A stretch of DNA of 64,000 nucleotides from Moraxella canis (GTDB lineage: Bacteria; Pseudomonadota; Gammaproteobacteria; Pseudomonadales; Moraxellaceae): contig NZ_MUXT01000004.1 of NCBI RefSeq assembly GCF_002014965.1, positions 281,259-345,258 of the forward strand. The letters run 5' to 3'. The translations under genes were made by a program, and so were the position numbers. Positions 17,942-28,127 of this stretch are shown one piece after another (the stretch's first letter is position 1; every line of letters begins with the position of its first letter). The notes under the pieces were generated by a model. That model ran no database searches. It worked only from the letters and a program-made list of their open reading frames with translations, and was not told where the DNA came from.

Positions 17942-19087
17942 TCAAACCAAAATCAGCCAATTGTCATTGAGCCACTGGCTAAGCCAGGGCAGATTTTTCA
18001 AATTGGCATCTTCAGCAGTGATGGCATCGCCTTGAGTCAGGCGCTCAAGATGTGCTCGTTCATCATCTGTCAAATTAACTTTTTCACCATTGATGTACCA
18101 CGCATCAGACACACGCACAAAGCGGCAAGCAGGATTTAGCACCAGACATTCGCCGTCTTCTAGGCGAGTTTTGAGTGCATCAGCATCCAGCTCATCTTCA
18201 AACGCAAGCAGCTCATACTGACGCTGACTGACCAACTCACCGATGGCATCTGCAAATAGCGCATCGCCTTCTTTAGAGTTTAGCAGGGTGATAAGTTCAT
18301 TTTTAAGTGCTTGAAGGCTGTCTTGGCTCAGCTCATAGGCATCTTCTTGGGCAGTTTGCGGCAAGGTAAGAACATGAAACAGCTTGGCGTGATTGGTGGA
18401 TACATCTGCCAGCTCATCCATGATCTGCACAAGATTGGGTCTGCGAAAACCAAATGAAAATGTCAAGCAGTCATTCATCGCAACTCCATGATGACTGAGC
18501 CCTGGCGGTACATAGAGCACATCGCCAGCTTCAAGGACTTCATCAAAAATAATCTCGCCCATATCATCCAAAAGGCGTATCGGCTGATCAGGCACAAACG
18601 GCGTATCGGCGGTGCACATCTTACCTAGCTGCCATCGGCGCGCGCCATAACCTTGGGCAAGAAATACATCATATTCATCATAATGCGCGCCCACCGAACC
18701 GCCTTCAGGGGCGACTGATACCATGATGTCATCTTGTTGCCATTTGGGAATGAAATCAAAATACGACCAAAGCTCGCCAAGCTCAGGCGACCACTGCTCA
18801 AGATTTTGTACTAAGATTGTCCAAAGTTTGGGCGCTTGATTGATATCTTCTTCATCAAGTGGCGCAGACTTTAGCGACCATTGGTGGGCATTTTCATCGC
18901 TTTGACTGATCAGGCGTGCAGATACGCCGTCTTCAAGCGCCAAATCAAGCACATCTTCAGGCTCAAACATACCCACCAAATCAGGTAAACCTCCTTTAAT
19001 CAGCAGTGGCTTTTTTTGCCAATATTCTGCCAAAAAAGTCTCATGGCTCATGCCTTGGGGTAGGCAAAATCGTGTCGTATCAGTCAT
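17942..19087 (-). CDS. roxA: Ribosomal oxygenase (50S protein L16 arginine 3-hydroxylase), RoxA/YcfD family
   Basis: The 381-residue protein is a JmjC/cupin 2-oxoglutarate- and Fe(II)-dependent oxygenase. The iron triad is visible as H135 and D137 in GAHYDEYDVFL and H199 in PPGLSHHG. YWQKKPLLIKGG near the N-terminus and FSFGFRRPN after the cupin are typical of RoxA, which hydroxylates an arginine of ribosomal protein L16. The C-terminal winged-helix-like part (about 270-381) follows. The start is ATG at 19087 with TGAGA upstream; an in-frame TTG 33 bases earlier is less likely. It is divergent from prmB, which modifies ribosomal protein L3. Confidence 0.92.
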   Translation of the reverse strand: MTDTTRFCLPQGMSHETFLAEYWQKKPLLIKGGLPDLVGMFEPEDVLDLALEDGVSARLISQSDENAHQWSLKSAPLDEEDINQAPKLWTILVQNLEQWSPELGELWSYFDFIPKWQQDDIMVSVAPEGGSVGAHYDEYDVFLAQGYGARRWQLGKMCTADTPFVPDQPIRLLDDMGEIIFDEVLEAGDVLYVPPGLSHHGVAMNDCLTFSFGFRRPNLVQIMDELADVSTNHAKLFHVLTLPQTAQEDAYELSQDSLQALKNELITLLNSKEGDALFADAIGELVSQRQYELLAFEDELDADALKTRLEDGECLVLNPACRFVRVSDAWYINGEKVNLTDDERAHLERLTQGDAITAEDANLKNLPWLSQWLNDNWLILV

Positions 19088-19266
19088 TATGGTCTCAAAA
19101 TTAATCAAAAAACTTGGCAAAAATTTGGTGTATGGCGCACTTAATTTAAGCCTTTAGTTTAACAATTTTTTGGCTTAAAACCAATCACATTCACCAAATT
19201 TTGATGTTTTTATGGGCTTTTATTTCATGGGGCTATGCCATGATTTTGGTAAGAGCTTCTAAAACA

Positions 19267-19296
19267 GTGGCAAATTTTTGCTAAGTTGATTATAAT
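19267..19296 (+). promoter_or_regulatory. Promoter for prmB
   Basis: A perfect TATAAT (19291-19296) stands 18 bp after GTGGCA (19267-19272), a four-of-six match to the -35 consensus. Transcription would begin near 19302, close to the start codon. Confidence 0.55.
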
Positions 19297-19319
19297 GAAA
19301 AGTATTTGAATATCACTTT

Positions 19320-20459
19320 ATGCAGGGCATGACAAAAGGCAGCTTGATGACAACTGATACCCACTTTGACGCTGACGATTTGGCGGAATATGATTTTGAT
19401 TACACGATGAATGAAAATGGTCAGCTCACTCAAGCAGAGATCGCCACATTGTATGCCGAGCTTGGTGAAGCTGAGCAGGCATTGGTGACCATTCGTGATT
19501 TTATCCGCTTTGTGGTGACCAAGCTTCGCCAGTATGATGTCGTCGTGGCGCAAGGGACAACGGATGAATTTGCTGAAGCGGCGGCGATTGTTTTGCATTC
19601 TTTATCGCTTGAGTGGTCGGCTGATGAGCAGATTTTGGAGTGTAAGCTCACGCCTAGTGAAAAGCAAGAAGTCTTGACCTTATTATCCGAGCGTATCATT
19701 CAGCGTAAGCCTTTGTCTTATTTGATTAATTTGGCGTATTTTTGTGGGCTGCCTTTTTATGTTGATGAGCGCGTTTTGATTCCACGCTCTCCGATTGCCG
19801 AGCTGATCAATCAGCAGTTTTATCCGTATTTTGATGTCGATGATGTGCGCAAAAACTCATTTTTTAGCCACGGTTTAGAAGAATCGCAGTTGGCAGCGCC
19901 TGAGCATATTTTGGATTTATGCACAGGATCGGGCTGTATTGCCATTGCGCTTGCCAAGGCTTTCCCTGATGCCAATATTGACGCCACAGATATTGATAAA
20001 GATGCCCTTGAAGTGGCATGGACAAATGTTGAGCATCATGAACTTGCCCATCAAGTCAATTTACTTGAATCAAATTTATTTGCCAAACTGCCTGCTGAAA
20101 ATCAATATGAACTGATTGTGACCAATCCGCCTTATGTGGATGCAGCGATCATGGCGGATCTGCCGCCTGAGTTTTTACATGAGCCTGAACATGCGCTCGC
20201 GGCAGGTCAAGATGGCTTGGATTTGGTGCATCAGATTTTGTACCATGCGCCTGATTATTTGACCAAAGACGGCTTATTGGTCTGTGAAGTTGGTGATAGT
20301 GAGTGGGCGCTACGTCAAGCTTATCCTGAAATTCAATTTGATTGGCTGATCTTTGAAAAAGGCGGCAGCGGTGTGTTTGCCATCACCTGCGAAGAGCTTT
20401 TGGAATACCGAGAGGATTTTGCTAAGCAAGTTGAGCGTGTGCAAGGTTTGGCTCACTAA
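19320..20459 (+). CDS. prmB: Ribosomal protein L3 N5-glutamine methyltransferase
   Basis: This protein of up to 379 residues is a class I methyltransferase of the PrmB/PrmC type. LDLCTGSGCIAIALAK is the S-adenosylmethionine loop and VTNPPYVDAAIMADLPPEF carries the NPPY catalytic motif followed by the PrmB-type sequence; EPEHALAAGQDGLD is also characteristic. It methylates a glutamine of L3. An acidic N-terminal extension (first 45 residues) precedes the family domain. In-frame ATG codons at 19320, 19329 and 19347 are all possible starts; the third has AAAGGCAG eight bases upstream. A terminator follows, so it is a single-gene unit. Confidence 0.92.
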   Translation: MQGMTKGSLMTTDTHFDADDLAEYDFDYTMNENGQLTQAEIATLYAELGEAEQALVTIRDFIRFVVTKLRQYDVVVAQGTTDEFAEAAAIVLHSLSLEWSADEQILECKLTPSEKQEVLTLLSERIIQRKPLSYLINLAYFCGLPFYVDERVLIPRSPIAELINQQFYPYFDVDDVRKNSFFSHGLEESQLAAPEHILDLCTGSGCIAIALAKAFPDANIDATDIDKDALEVAWTNVEHHELAHQVNLLESNLFAKLPAENQYELIVTNPPYVDAAIMADLPPEFLHEPEHALAAGQDGLDLVHQILYHAPDYLTKDGLLVCEVGDSEWALRQAYPEIQFDWLIFEKGGSGVFAITCEELLEYREDFAKQVERVQGLAH

Positions 20460-20481
20460 AATCATTGATGATCTGTTTTAT

Positions 20482-20513
20482 AAAAAGCAAATGGACTCTC
20501 CGTTTGCTTTTTA
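20482..20513 (+). terminator. Intrinsic terminator after prmB
   Basis: AAAAAGCAAA and TTTGCTTTTT form a 10-bp stem around an 11-base loop, with further T residues. It lies 22 bp after the prmB stop. Confidence 0.8.
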
Positions 20514-20601
20514 TTATTTGTACCGCGCCCCTTTGGCATGACTTTAACTTGAAATTTTAGTATAATAATTGGTTTAATTAAATATTTTTATAGAGCACAC
20601 C

Positions 20602-21789
20602 GTGAATATAATTCCTGTCATTGCCACCGCTGAGCAGTCCGACCAAGCAGCTCAAAAAATCAATCTTTTGGGTATGTCAAAAGACGAATTATCGGCGTTT
20701 TTTGTGTCTTTGGGTGAAAAGCCGTTTCGTGCGACGCAGGTGATGAAGTGGATTTATCAATTTGGCGTGACAGATTTTTTTGAGATGACAAATATTTCAA
20801 AAAAACTTCAGCAAAAGCTGCATGAAGTCGCTTATATCGCGCCGCCAACTGTCAAATATAAAGAGTTCAGTCAAGATGGGACGCGTAAATGGGTCTTTGA
20901 GGTGGCGGGTGGTTCGCTGGTTGAGACGGTCTTGATTCCTGCTGAAGATGGTAAGCAATTTGGGCGTAAGACATTGTGCATCTCATCGCAAGTGGGCTGT
21001 GCGCTGGATTGTTCTTTTTGTAGTACGGGCAAGCAGGGCTTTGAGCGGGATTTGACGCCAAGCGAGATCATCGGACAGCTTTGGGTTGCCAATCAGTCTT
21101 ATATGGAAGATGTGACACCAACCGAGCGAGAAAACCGCGTCACCAATGTCGTCATGATGGGCATGGGTGAGCCTTTATTAAACTATGATCCTGTGGTGGC
21201 GTCGATGTCACTCATGCTTGATGATCATGCGTTTGGCTTATCCAAGCGCCGTGTCACGCTCTCAACATCAGGCGTCGTCCCAAAAATGTACGACTTAGCC
21301 AAAGACATTGATGTGGCGCTTGCCATCAGCTTGCACGCGCCCAATGATGAGCTGCGTGATGAGCTTGTCCCAATTAATAAAAAATATCCTTTAAAAGAGC
21401 TTATTAAGGCTGCCAAAGCCTATGTGTATGACGAAAATCCGCGCCACAAAAAACACGTCACCATCGAATATGTGATGCTGGCAGGGGTGAATGATTCTGA
21501 TGAACACGCGCATCAGTTGGTTGATTTATTAAAAGATTTACCAAGCAAAATTAATTTAATTCCATTCAATCCATTTCCGCACGCGCCTTATGGTCGCTCA
21601 AGCAATAATCGGATACATGCTTTTAGCAATATCTTAAATCAAGCGGGATTTGTTTGTACGATTCGCCAAACTCGCGGCGATGATATTGATGCTGCTTGCG
21701 GGCAACTGGTGGGTCAAGTCGCTGATCGTACACGCCGCGCCAAAAAATGGCAAGAAAGTATCCAAAAACGCCAAAGTCATCATGACTGA
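20602..21789 (+). CDS. rlmN: Dual-specificity 23S rRNA/tRNA adenine-C2 methyltransferase
   Basis: The 395-residue product is a radical-SAM methyltransferase. The cluster motif is CALDCSFC (CX3CX2C) and the second, acceptor cysteine lies in DIDAACGQL near the C-terminus. [12 protein letters not shown] and [11 protein letters not shown] are also standard RlmN sequence. The enzyme methylates A2503 of 23S rRNA and A37 of some tRNAs. Translation starts at GTG (20602); a TATAAT at 20561-20566 gives a likely -10, although the -35 is poor. It heads the conserved string that continues with pilF, ispG, hisS, yfgM, bamB and der. Confidence 0.96.
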   Translation: MNIIPVIATAEQSDQAAQKINLLGMSKDELSAFFVSLGEKPFRATQVMKWIYQFGVTDFFEMTNISKKLQQKLHEVAYIAPPTVKYKEFSQDGTRKWVFEVAGGSLVETVLIPAEDGKQFGRKTLCISSQVGCALDCSFCSTGKQGFERDLTPSEIIGQLWVANQSYMEDVTPTERENRVTNVVMMGMGEPLLNYDPVVASMSLMLDDHAFGLSKRRVTLSTSGVVPKMYDLAKDIDVALAISLHAPNDELRDELVPINKKYPLKELIKAAKAYVYDENPRHKKHVTIEYVMLAGVNDSDEHAHQLVDLLKDLPSKINLIPFNPFPHAPYGRSSNNRIHAFSNILNQAGFVCTIRQTRGDDIDAACGQLVGQVADRTRRAKKWQESIQKRQSHHD

Positions 21790-21841
21790 ATTGATGCCAC
21801 TATTTACTAATGATGCCAAACCTTGATAGAATGGACGCTGC

Positions 21842-22438
21842 ATGAAAATCCGAGTAAAGTGGCTTATGATCATGGTGACTGGGGCGGTATTGAGTGCCTG
21901 CCAAAGTACACCACCACCACCCAAAAATAATCCGCAGCTGGCACAGATCCGCACTCAGATTGCAGTCTCGCTACTGGACATGGGTCAGCTTGATCAAGCC
22001 AAGCAGCAGCTAGATGCTGCGCTGTCAGCTGATCGGCAGTTTGCGCCTGCTTATCGCACCTTGGCAAAAGTCTATCAGGCGTCAGAGGACGCTGCTCACC
22101 AAGCCAAGGCTCGACGTTTATTTGAACAGGCGATTGCGCTAAATCCTGAAGATATGCAAAGTCATATGGATTATGGGCTTTATTTGGTGCAGATGGGGGA
22201 TTTGTCAGGTGCGTTGACTTATTTTGACAAGCCTAGCCGAGCCATCGGCTATGAAGGGCGTGTGATCGCCATCGAAAATATGGCGTATATTTATTATCAT
22301 CAGTATCAAGCCGCCAAACTACCAACGGAAGATATGTATCATAACGCCAAAGCAGCACTTGAGCGTGCGTTGGCTTCAGGCACTCAAAATGGTGAAATTA
22401 AAAAGTCTTATGATAAATTATTAAGTGATCATAACTAG
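21842..22438 (+). CDS. pilF: Type IV pilus biogenesis lipoprotein (PilF/PilW), TPR protein
   Basis: The 198-residue precursor has a lipoprotein signal peptide ending in AVLSAC, so the mature protein would be lipidated on Cys20 and sent to the outer membrane. Tetratricopeptide repeats fill the rest (for example QLDQAKQQLDAALSADRQ and AKARRLFEQAIALNP). PilF is the pilotin that brings the PilQ secretin to the outer membrane. Position between rlmN and ispG is the classical location in Pseudomonas and Acinetobacter. The RodZ-type helix-turn-helix gene often found between pilF and ispG is absent here. Confidence 0.88.
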   Translation: MKIRVKWLMIMVTGAVLSACQSTPPPPKNNPQLAQIRTQIAVSLLDMGQLDQAKQQLDAALSADRQFAPAYRTLAKVYQASEDAAHQAKARRLFEQAIALNPEDMQSHMDYGLYLVQMGDLSGALTYFDKPSRAIGYEGRVIAIENMAYIYYHQYQAAKLPTEDMYHNAKAALERALASGTQNGEIKKSYDKLLSDHN

Positions 22439-22496
22439 TATGTGATGATCATGACATAATGTATTTGGTTAATTGAACAATAATAACGGTAATACC

Positions 22497-23612
22497 ATGT
22501 CAACACACAATCCGATCAAACGCCGCCCCACCAAAAAAATCCACGTCGGTAATGTCGCCATTGGCGGTGATGCTCCCATCAGCGTGCAGAGTATGACAAA
22601 TACAAACACCTGCGATGTTGACGCTACGGTCGCACAAATTCAGCGCTGCGTGGATGCAGGCGCAGACTTGATGCGCGTATCGACGCCGACGATGGAGAGC
22701 GTGGCTGCCTTTGCCGAAATCAAAAAACGCGTCTCAATTCCACTGGTTGCTGACATTCATTTTGATCATAAGATTGCCATTGCGGTGGCAGATGCGGGCG
22801 CTGACTGCTTGCGCATTAACCCTGGCAATATTGGTAATGATCAAAAAGTCAGAGAAGTGGTGGCAGCAGCGCGCCATCATAATGTGCCAATTCGTATCGG
22901 TGTGAATGCAGGCTCGCTTGAAAAGGATCTGCAAAAAAAATATCGTGAGCCGACAGGGGAAGCGATGCTTGAATCGGCGCTCCGTCACATTGATATTTTA
23001 GAAAATCTTGATTTTCAGAATTATAAAATCTCAGTCAAAGCCTCAAATGTGTTTTTAACCTTGGATGCGTATCGGCTGATTTCGGCGCAGATCGATAATC
23101 CACTGCATCTTGGGGTCACTGAAGCGGGTGTATATCGCACCGGCACGGTCAAATCCGCCATTGCACTTGGTGGGCTTTTGCTTGAGGGTATTGGCGATAC
23201 CATGCGTATCTCACTTGCTGCTGAACCTGAAGAAGAAATTAAAATTGGTTTTGATATTTTAAAATCACTGGGCATCCGAAGTAATGGCGTCAATTTCATT
23301 GCTTGCCCAAGCTGCAGCCGTCAAGAGTTTGATGTGATCAAAGTGATGAATGAGCTTGAAGCTCGTTTAGAGGATGTGCGTGAGCCACTGGATCTGTCAG
23401 TCATCGGCTGTAAAGTCAATGGGCCGGGTGAAGCCAAAGAAGCTACCATCGGGGTGGTGGGCGCAAGTCCTAATAGCTTGGTCTATAAAAATGGCGCAAA
23501 AAGTCACCTGATCGATACCACAAAATTAGTGGATGAAATCGAGGCGATGGTGCGCGCTCAGGTCAAAGAGCTGCAAGATAAGCGAGCAAATGAGATCATC
23601 CGCATAGGCTAA
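22497..23612 (+). CDS. ispG: 4-hydroxy-3-methylbut-2-enyl diphosphate synthase (flavodoxin)
   Basis: This 371-residue iron-sulfur enzyme carries out the penultimate step of the MEP isoprenoid pathway. The TIM-barrel part (about 1-260) includes [19 protein letters not shown] and [10 protein letters not shown]. The cluster cysteines are in ACPSCSRQ and [11 protein letters not shown]. Start chosen as ATG 22497, which gives the family length (372 in E. coli); the in-frame TTG at 22473 adds an Asn-rich leader and is unlikely. The next gene starts 4 bp after its stop. Confidence 0.96.
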   Translation: MSTHNPIKRRPTKKIHVGNVAIGGDAPISVQSMTNTNTCDVDATVAQIQRCVDAGADLMRVSTPTMESVAAFAEIKKRVSIPLVADIHFDHKIAIAVADAGADCLRINPGNIGNDQKVREVVAAARHHNVPIRIGVNAGSLEKDLQKKYREPTGEAMLESALRHIDILENLDFQNYKISVKASNVFLTLDAYRLISAQIDNPLHLGVTEAGVYRTGTVKSAIALGGLLLEGIGDTMRISLAAEPEEEIKIGFDILKSLGIRSNGVNFIACPSCSRQEFDVIKVMNELEARLEDVREPLDLSVIGCKVNGPGEAKEATIGVVGASPNSLVYKNGAKSHLIDTTKLVDEIEAMVRAQVKELQDKRANEIIRIG

Positions 23613-23616
23613 GTGT

Positions 23617-24576
23617 ATGAGCGATCAGGATAAATTGGGCTTTGTGGATTTGGCGGTGCATGCGATGACGATGGTCAATCGACCAATGACAATCGCACAG
23701 CTGTGGGAGTTTGTCCTTGCAAATAAATTGCATCATAGGTTAAGATCTTATGATGTTTCCACCGAATCTTTCATTGGCAAATCACCAGAAAGAACATTTC
23801 GCGCTATAATTACTCGCAATAAACATATCTTCGAGGAAGTTCCAAATACTAAGCCAAAACAATATATTTTAAACTCTCAACAATCACGACAAGCACAGTC
23901 AGAAGTGACGGATAATTCTAGCCAAATTGCTCATCACTCAGATAAATATCATGAGCGAGATTTGCATCCTATATTGACTTACTTTTTGAAATCTGATGAA
24001 TATTTTCAAGCTTATTCAAAAACCATCTTTCATGAAGTCAGTCCAAAAGGGACAAAAGGCGAGGATAAATGGCTATATCCAGACATGGTGGCGGTGCATT
24101 TTGAATATGCTAATTATCAAAAAAGCTCTGTCCTGAATTTTATTACGAAATTTAATAAGCCGCCAATAAAAATCTACTCATTTGAAATCAAAAAAGAGCT
24201 AAATTTTAGTAATTATAAAGAAAGCTTTTTTCAAGCGGTGAGTAATTCAAGTTGGGCAAACGAAGGCTATTTGGTAGCAGCACAGATCTTGCCTGATGGT
24301 CAATTTATCGAGGCGCTCAAAAAGCTGAGTCAAAGCTTTGGCATTGGTATCATTGAGCTAAATAGGCGCGAGATAAGTCAAAGTAAAATCTTATCACCTG
24401 CCAAATTCAAGGACATGATGGATTATTCGGTGGTTGATGAATTGGCGAATAAGAATGCCAATTTTTCACAATTTTTAAAAACAATTACCGACTTTGATGT
24501 CAATCACCCCCACCGATTTAAAGGCGAGTTTGATAAAATTTTGAACTTACAAGAACTTAACGATATCAATCATTAA
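23617..24576 (+). CDS. Winged-helix (HARE-HTH-like) protein with probable PD-(D/E)XK nuclease domain, HrgA/COG2958-like
   Basis: The 319-residue product appears to have two domains. Residues 8-85 (FVDLAVHAMTMVNRPMTIAQ, then the SPERTFRAIITRN helix) look like the HARE-HTH winged helix seen in restriction enzymes and chromatin proteins. After a Gln/Ser-rich linker (86-110), residues 110-260 hold a likely PD-(D/E)XK core: E140, YPD at 154-156, then a strand with FEIKKE (E190, K192) and Q206 in FFQAVSN. The layout resembles HrgA/COG2958 proteins, some of which occupy restriction-modification loci. It sits between ispG and hisS, genes usually adjacent, and is visibly more AT-rich than both after its first 100 bp, which suggests acquisition. 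No methyltransferase is nearby. Activity is inferred. Confidence 0.65.
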   Translation: MSDQDKLGFVDLAVHAMTMVNRPMTIAQLWEFVLANKLHHRLRSYDVSTESFIGKSPERTFRAIITRNKHIFEEVPNTKPKQYILNSQQSRQAQSEVTDNSSQIAHHSDKYHERDLHPILTYFLKSDEYFQAYSKTIFHEVSPKGTKGEDKWLYPDMVAVHFEYANYQKSSVLNFITKFNKPPIKIYSFEIKKELNFSNYKESFFQAVSNSSWANEGYLVAAQILPDGQFIEALKKLSQSFGIGIIELNRREISQSKILSPAKFKDMMDYSVVDELANKNANFSQFLKTITDFDVNHPHRFKGEFDKILNLQELNDINH

Positions 24577-24600
24577 TTGGATTTTTATTAAGGAAATATT

Positions 24601-25869
24601 ATGAATAAAATTAACGCCATTCGTGGCTTTAATGATGTACTCCCTGAGCAAACACCAGCATGGCGTGCGATGGAGCGGGCATTGATTGAGGTGATGGACA
24701 GCTACGGATATAGCCAAATTCGCCTCCCTTTGGTTGAGGAAACTCAGCTATTTGCACGAGGTGTCGGTGAAGCGACTGATATCGTCGAAAAAGAAATGTT
24801 TGGCGTGGTGCATGGCGGAAATAAGGGCGACGAAGGATCATCTTTTACTTTACGCCCTGAAGGGACGGCAGGCTGTGTGCGAGCGATTGTTGAGCATAAC
24901 TTAACTCGTGGTGATACGCCAAAACTATGGTACCTAGGTCCAATGTTTCGTTATGAGCGTCCCCAAAAAGGACGCTATCGCCAGTTTCATCAGTTGGGCG
25001 TAGAATATTTTGGTTCTGAGCTGCCTGATGCTGACGCTGAGCTGATCGTCATGACCTATCATATGTGGCAAAAACTTGGCATCAAAGATCATGTCACACT
25101 TCAGCTAAACACTTTGGGCGAGGCTGATGAGCGCGCGGCATATAAGTCTGCATTGGTTGAGTATTTGACGGCACACCAAGAGGCTTTGGATGAGGATTCA
25201 AAACGCCGCTTAAGCACTAATCCACTACGGATTTTGGATTCTAAAGATGAAAAAACCCAGCAAATTTTACAAAACGCTCCTAAGCTTGGTGAATTTTTGG
25301 GTGAAGCGTCGTTGGCGCATTTTGAAAAAGTGCAGCAGTATTTGTCTGCGCTTAGCATTCCGTTTGAGCTCAATGATAAATTGGTGCGTGGTTTGGATTA
25401 TTATAATAAAACCGTGTTTGAATGGGTGACTGACAAATTGGGCTCGCAAGCGACTGTCTGCGGCGGCGGTCGTTATGATGGCTTGGTGGGTATTATCAAA
25501 GGCAAAACCGAGCAGTCAGAGCCTGCGGTTGGGTTTGCCATGGGGCTTGAGCGCTTGATGCTATTGATTGATGCGGTTAATCCTTATCAAGCAGCATCTC
25601 AGTGTGATGTTTTTGTGATCGCGCATCCTGATTATTATATTGACGGCTTAAAATACGCCGAATCACTTCGCTTGCGTCAGACGGATTTGCGTGTCAAAAT
25701 GGCAAGTGCCACAGGACTAAAATCGCAAATGAAAAAAGCCGATAAATCAGGTGCCGCTTATACGGTGATCATCGCAGAGGATGAAGTGAGCGCCAATCAG
25801 ATCACCATCAAGACGATGGCAACAGGCGAACAAAGTCGCGAGCCCGCTGATTATCAATTTGTGCTATAA
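24601..25869 (+). CDS. hisS: Histidyl-tRNA synthetase
   Basis: The 422-residue class II synthetase charges tRNA-His. Visible motifs are [15 protein letters not shown] (N-terminus), motif 2 [18 protein letters not shown], the histidine-specific [15 protein letters not shown] and GGGRYDGL, motif 3 around [11 protein letters not shown], and a C-terminal anticodon-binding domain (about 325-422). AAGGAAA lies eight bases ahead of the ATG. It is followed by yfgM, as in most gammaproteobacteria. Confidence 0.97.
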   Translation: MNKINAIRGFNDVLPEQTPAWRAMERALIEVMDSYGYSQIRLPLVEETQLFARGVGEATDIVEKEMFGVVHGGNKGDEGSSFTLRPEGTAGCVRAIVEHNLTRGDTPKLWYLGPMFRYERPQKGRYRQFHQLGVEYFGSELPDADAELIVMTYHMWQKLGIKDHVTLQLNTLGEADERAAYKSALVEYLTAHQEALDEDSKRRLSTNPLRILDSKDEKTQQILQNAPKLGEFLGEASLAHFEKVQQYLSALSIPFELNDKLVRGLDYYNKTVFEWVTDKLGSQATVCGGGRYDGLVGIIKGKTEQSEPAVGFAMGLERLMLLIDAVNPYQAASQCDVFVIAHPDYYIDGLKYAESLRLRQTDLRVKMASATGLKSQMKKADKSGAAYTVIIAEDEVSANQITIKTMATGEQSREPADYQFVL

Positions 25870-25945
25870 AGTGCGTATGGATAAAAACCGCATGAAAACG
25901 TTTGTGTGTGATATAATGCGTGCAATTTTCAATTAGAGTTTGATT

Positions 25946-26779
25946 ATGACTGACACTCCGAAGAATGACAATAATTTTGCGGATCAAAAATCTTTAACTG
26001 CCTTAAAATTGCATGGCGAAAAGATTATTTATGCAGTGCTTTTGGTATTGGCTGTCTTTTTTGGGTGGCAGTATTATCAAAAGAATTATGCCAAGATAGA
26101 CACCGTCGCTGCAGATGCTTATACGTCGATCTCGGCGCGCGACGAGCAGCTGGTACAGGCATATTTAAATCCAGAGCTCGATGCAGCTGGCAAGCAGGCA
26201 CTGGCTGAAGAAGAAAAGCAGCTTTTGGGTGATATTGATGCACTTGTTGCGGCGCATGGCGATACTGCTTATGCCTGGCAAGCGCTCATGATTAAGGCGC
26301 GCCATCAGACCAATAATAATGATCTTGAAGGTGCGGTCGCAACGCTCAGCCAAGCCGCTTCAATCGATCTTGATGACGACGGTTTGACAGCGATCGCCAA
26401 AATTCGCCATGCGCGAGCCATGCTGGCAAATGGTGATGCCGAAGGGGCGCTATCGATCGCCAATGAAACCATGCCGACAGCGTTTGAAGCGTCGCGCCAA
26501 GAACTTTTGGGTGATATTTATCATGCCAGAAATGAAATTGACAATGCCAAAGCTGCTTATACCAAAGCTTGGGAAGCACTGCGTGAGCGCCAAGAAAACC
26601 GCGCGGTATTGGCTCTAAAATTGCAGTCGCTTGGGGTCAGTGTTGAGCCGATCGAGCCTGCCCCATCGGTGGTATCGATACCAAATACTCAGCCAGCAGT
26701 TGAGGGTGGGGACGCATCACAGATCGTTGAGCATGATTCGGCAGTGGCAGACACACAAAACCCACAAAATGGCAATTAG
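25946..26779 (+). CDS. yfgM: YfgM-like TPR protein, SecYEG-associated
   Basis: From the ATG at 25946 (AGAG upstream) the product has 277 residues. A short cytoplasmic part is followed by one membrane helix (IIYAVLLVLAVFFGWQYY, about 28-45) and a periplasmic helical TPR region (about 60-215). YfgM is an ancillary subunit of the Sec translocon that helps hand proteins to periplasmic chaperones, and is found between hisS and bamB as here. The C-terminal 60 residues are low-complexity (Pro, Glu, Asp and Gln) and extend beyond the E. coli length of 206. Confidence 0.85.
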   Translation: MTDTPKNDNNFADQKSLTALKLHGEKIIYAVLLVLAVFFGWQYYQKNYAKIDTVAADAYTSISARDEQLVQAYLNPELDAAGKQALAEEEKQLLGDIDALVAAHGDTAYAWQALMIKARHQTNNNDLEGAVATLSQAASIDLDDDGLTAIAKIRHARAMLANGDAEGALSIANETMPTAFEASRQELLGDIYHARNEIDNAKAAYTKAWEALRERQENRAVLALKLQSLGVSVEPIEPAPSVVSIPNTQPAVEGGDASQIVEHDSAVADTQNPQNGN

Positions 26780-26849
26780 TGCTTAGTAAAGACACCTTAT
26801 AATAATGGTCAAATACACTTAATTAAGAATAGCAAAGTAAGGATAGTTT

Positions 26850-28028
26850 ATGTATCAGCGCTTTATCAATACCGCATTGGTTGCAGCATTGGCGGTAACT
26901 ATGGTGGGCTGCGGCACCAAAGCCATCAAGCCAACTGAGCGTAAGCCTGCCAAATTGGTTAATATTCAGGCGCCAGTCGCTGTATTGACACAGGTATCGA
27001 GCGTCCGCTTGGATCAAGGTCGATCGGCGTTTAGTCGCAGTGGTACCAAAGTGCGAAAGGATGTGATTGATTTACAAATTGCACCTTTGGCGGATGGCAT
27101 GATCGCAGCAAGTCGTAGCGGTATTGTTAGTGGGTACATGGGTGGATCTACTGCTTGGCAATATAACGCTGAAGATGCGATTACCAGTGGTGTTGGCATT
27201 GATGATCAAGGAAGGGTGGCGGTCATTGGCACACGCTCTGGCAAAATGATTGCGCTTGATGCCCGCACAGGTGCGCCGCGTTGGACGGCAGATCTTGGTT
27301 CTTCAAGTTTGGCGCCAGCTTTGATCAGCGGTGATAAAGTGATTGCCATCACTAACAGTGGTGCGATTTTTGGATTGGACATTCACAGTGGTGCCAAAGT
27401 TTGGCAGTATAACACCCAAGCACCAAATACCAGTGTGCGCGGTATGGCAAAGCCTTTGGCGCTTGATGCTCGCACGGTATTGATAGGCGGCTCAGATGGG
27501 CGTATTCATGCACTAGATACCATGACAGGTGCGCCTGTATGGGCTCGCCGTGTGGGATTGGCGATGGGTTCTGGAGAGATTGATAAGCTGCGTGATGTCG
27601 ATGGCACTCCGATCGTATCAGGGAATCATCTGTACGCTGCCAGTTACAGTGGACAATTAACTGGCTTTGATATGGCAACGGGGCGCACCATGTTCGTCAG
27701 CGAGCTATCTAGCACCAAAAAACTGACCACTTTGGCGAACGCTGTTATCGGTAGCAGTACTGATGGCGATGTGGTTGCCTTTGATCGACTGACTGGTGAT
27801 AAGCTTTGGGAAAATAATGAGCTAAAATATCGCGGATTAACCAACCCTGTAACCATCGGCTCTTATATCGCTGTTGGGGATGCAGATGGTGTGGTACATA
27901 TTTTAAATAATCAAGGCAAAATTATCAGCCGAGTCAATACTAGGGGTTCTTTGACCAGCCTAACCGTCATCAATAATCGCCTCTATGCTCAATCAGCGGA
28001 TGGTGTTGTCACTGTTTGGCAGTTTTAA
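26850..28028 (+). CDS. bamB: Outer membrane protein assembly factor BamB
   Basis: This 392-residue lipoprotein has a signal peptide with a TMVGC lipobox (Cys at about 22) and an eight-bladed beta-propeller built of PQQ-like repeats (for example GKMIALDARTGAPRW, IHALDTMTGAPVWARR and DVVAFDRLTGDKLWE). BamB is a subunit of the Bam complex that inserts beta-barrel proteins. AAGGA precedes the ATG. It follows yfgM and precedes der, the standard order. Confidence 0.95.
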   Translation: MYQRFINTALVAALAVTMVGCGTKAIKPTERKPAKLVNIQAPVAVLTQVSSVRLDQGRSAFSRSGTKVRKDVIDLQIAPLADGMIAASRSGIVSGYMGGSTAWQYNAEDAITSGVGIDDQGRVAVIGTRSGKMIALDARTGAPRWTADLGSSSLAPALISGDKVIAITNSGAIFGLDIHSGAKVWQYNTQAPNTSVRGMAKPLALDARTVLIGGSDGRIHALDTMTGAPVWARRVGLAMGSGEIDKLRDVDGTPIVSGNHLYAASYSGQLTGFDMATGRTMFVSELSSTKKLTTLANAVIGSSTDGDVVAFDRLTGDKLWENNELKYRGLTNPVTIGSYIAVGDADGVVHILNNQGKIISRVNTRGSLTSLTVINNRLYAQSADGVVTVWQF

Positions 28029-28048
28029 ATGAACAATGAAATCAGCAT

Positions 28049-28079
28049 CCTTTGTCACTTCATGAGTGGCAAAGGTTTT
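28049..28079 (+). terminator. Hairpin terminator after bamB
   Basis: CCTTTGTCACT and AGTGGCAAAGG form an 11-bp stem (one T-G wobble) with a TCATG loop, followed by TTTT. It separates bamB from der. Confidence 0.65.
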
Positions 28080-28127
28080 GCTGTTTTGGGTCACTGATTA
28101 TTAATGCAGCATCACCCAAATCCTAAG

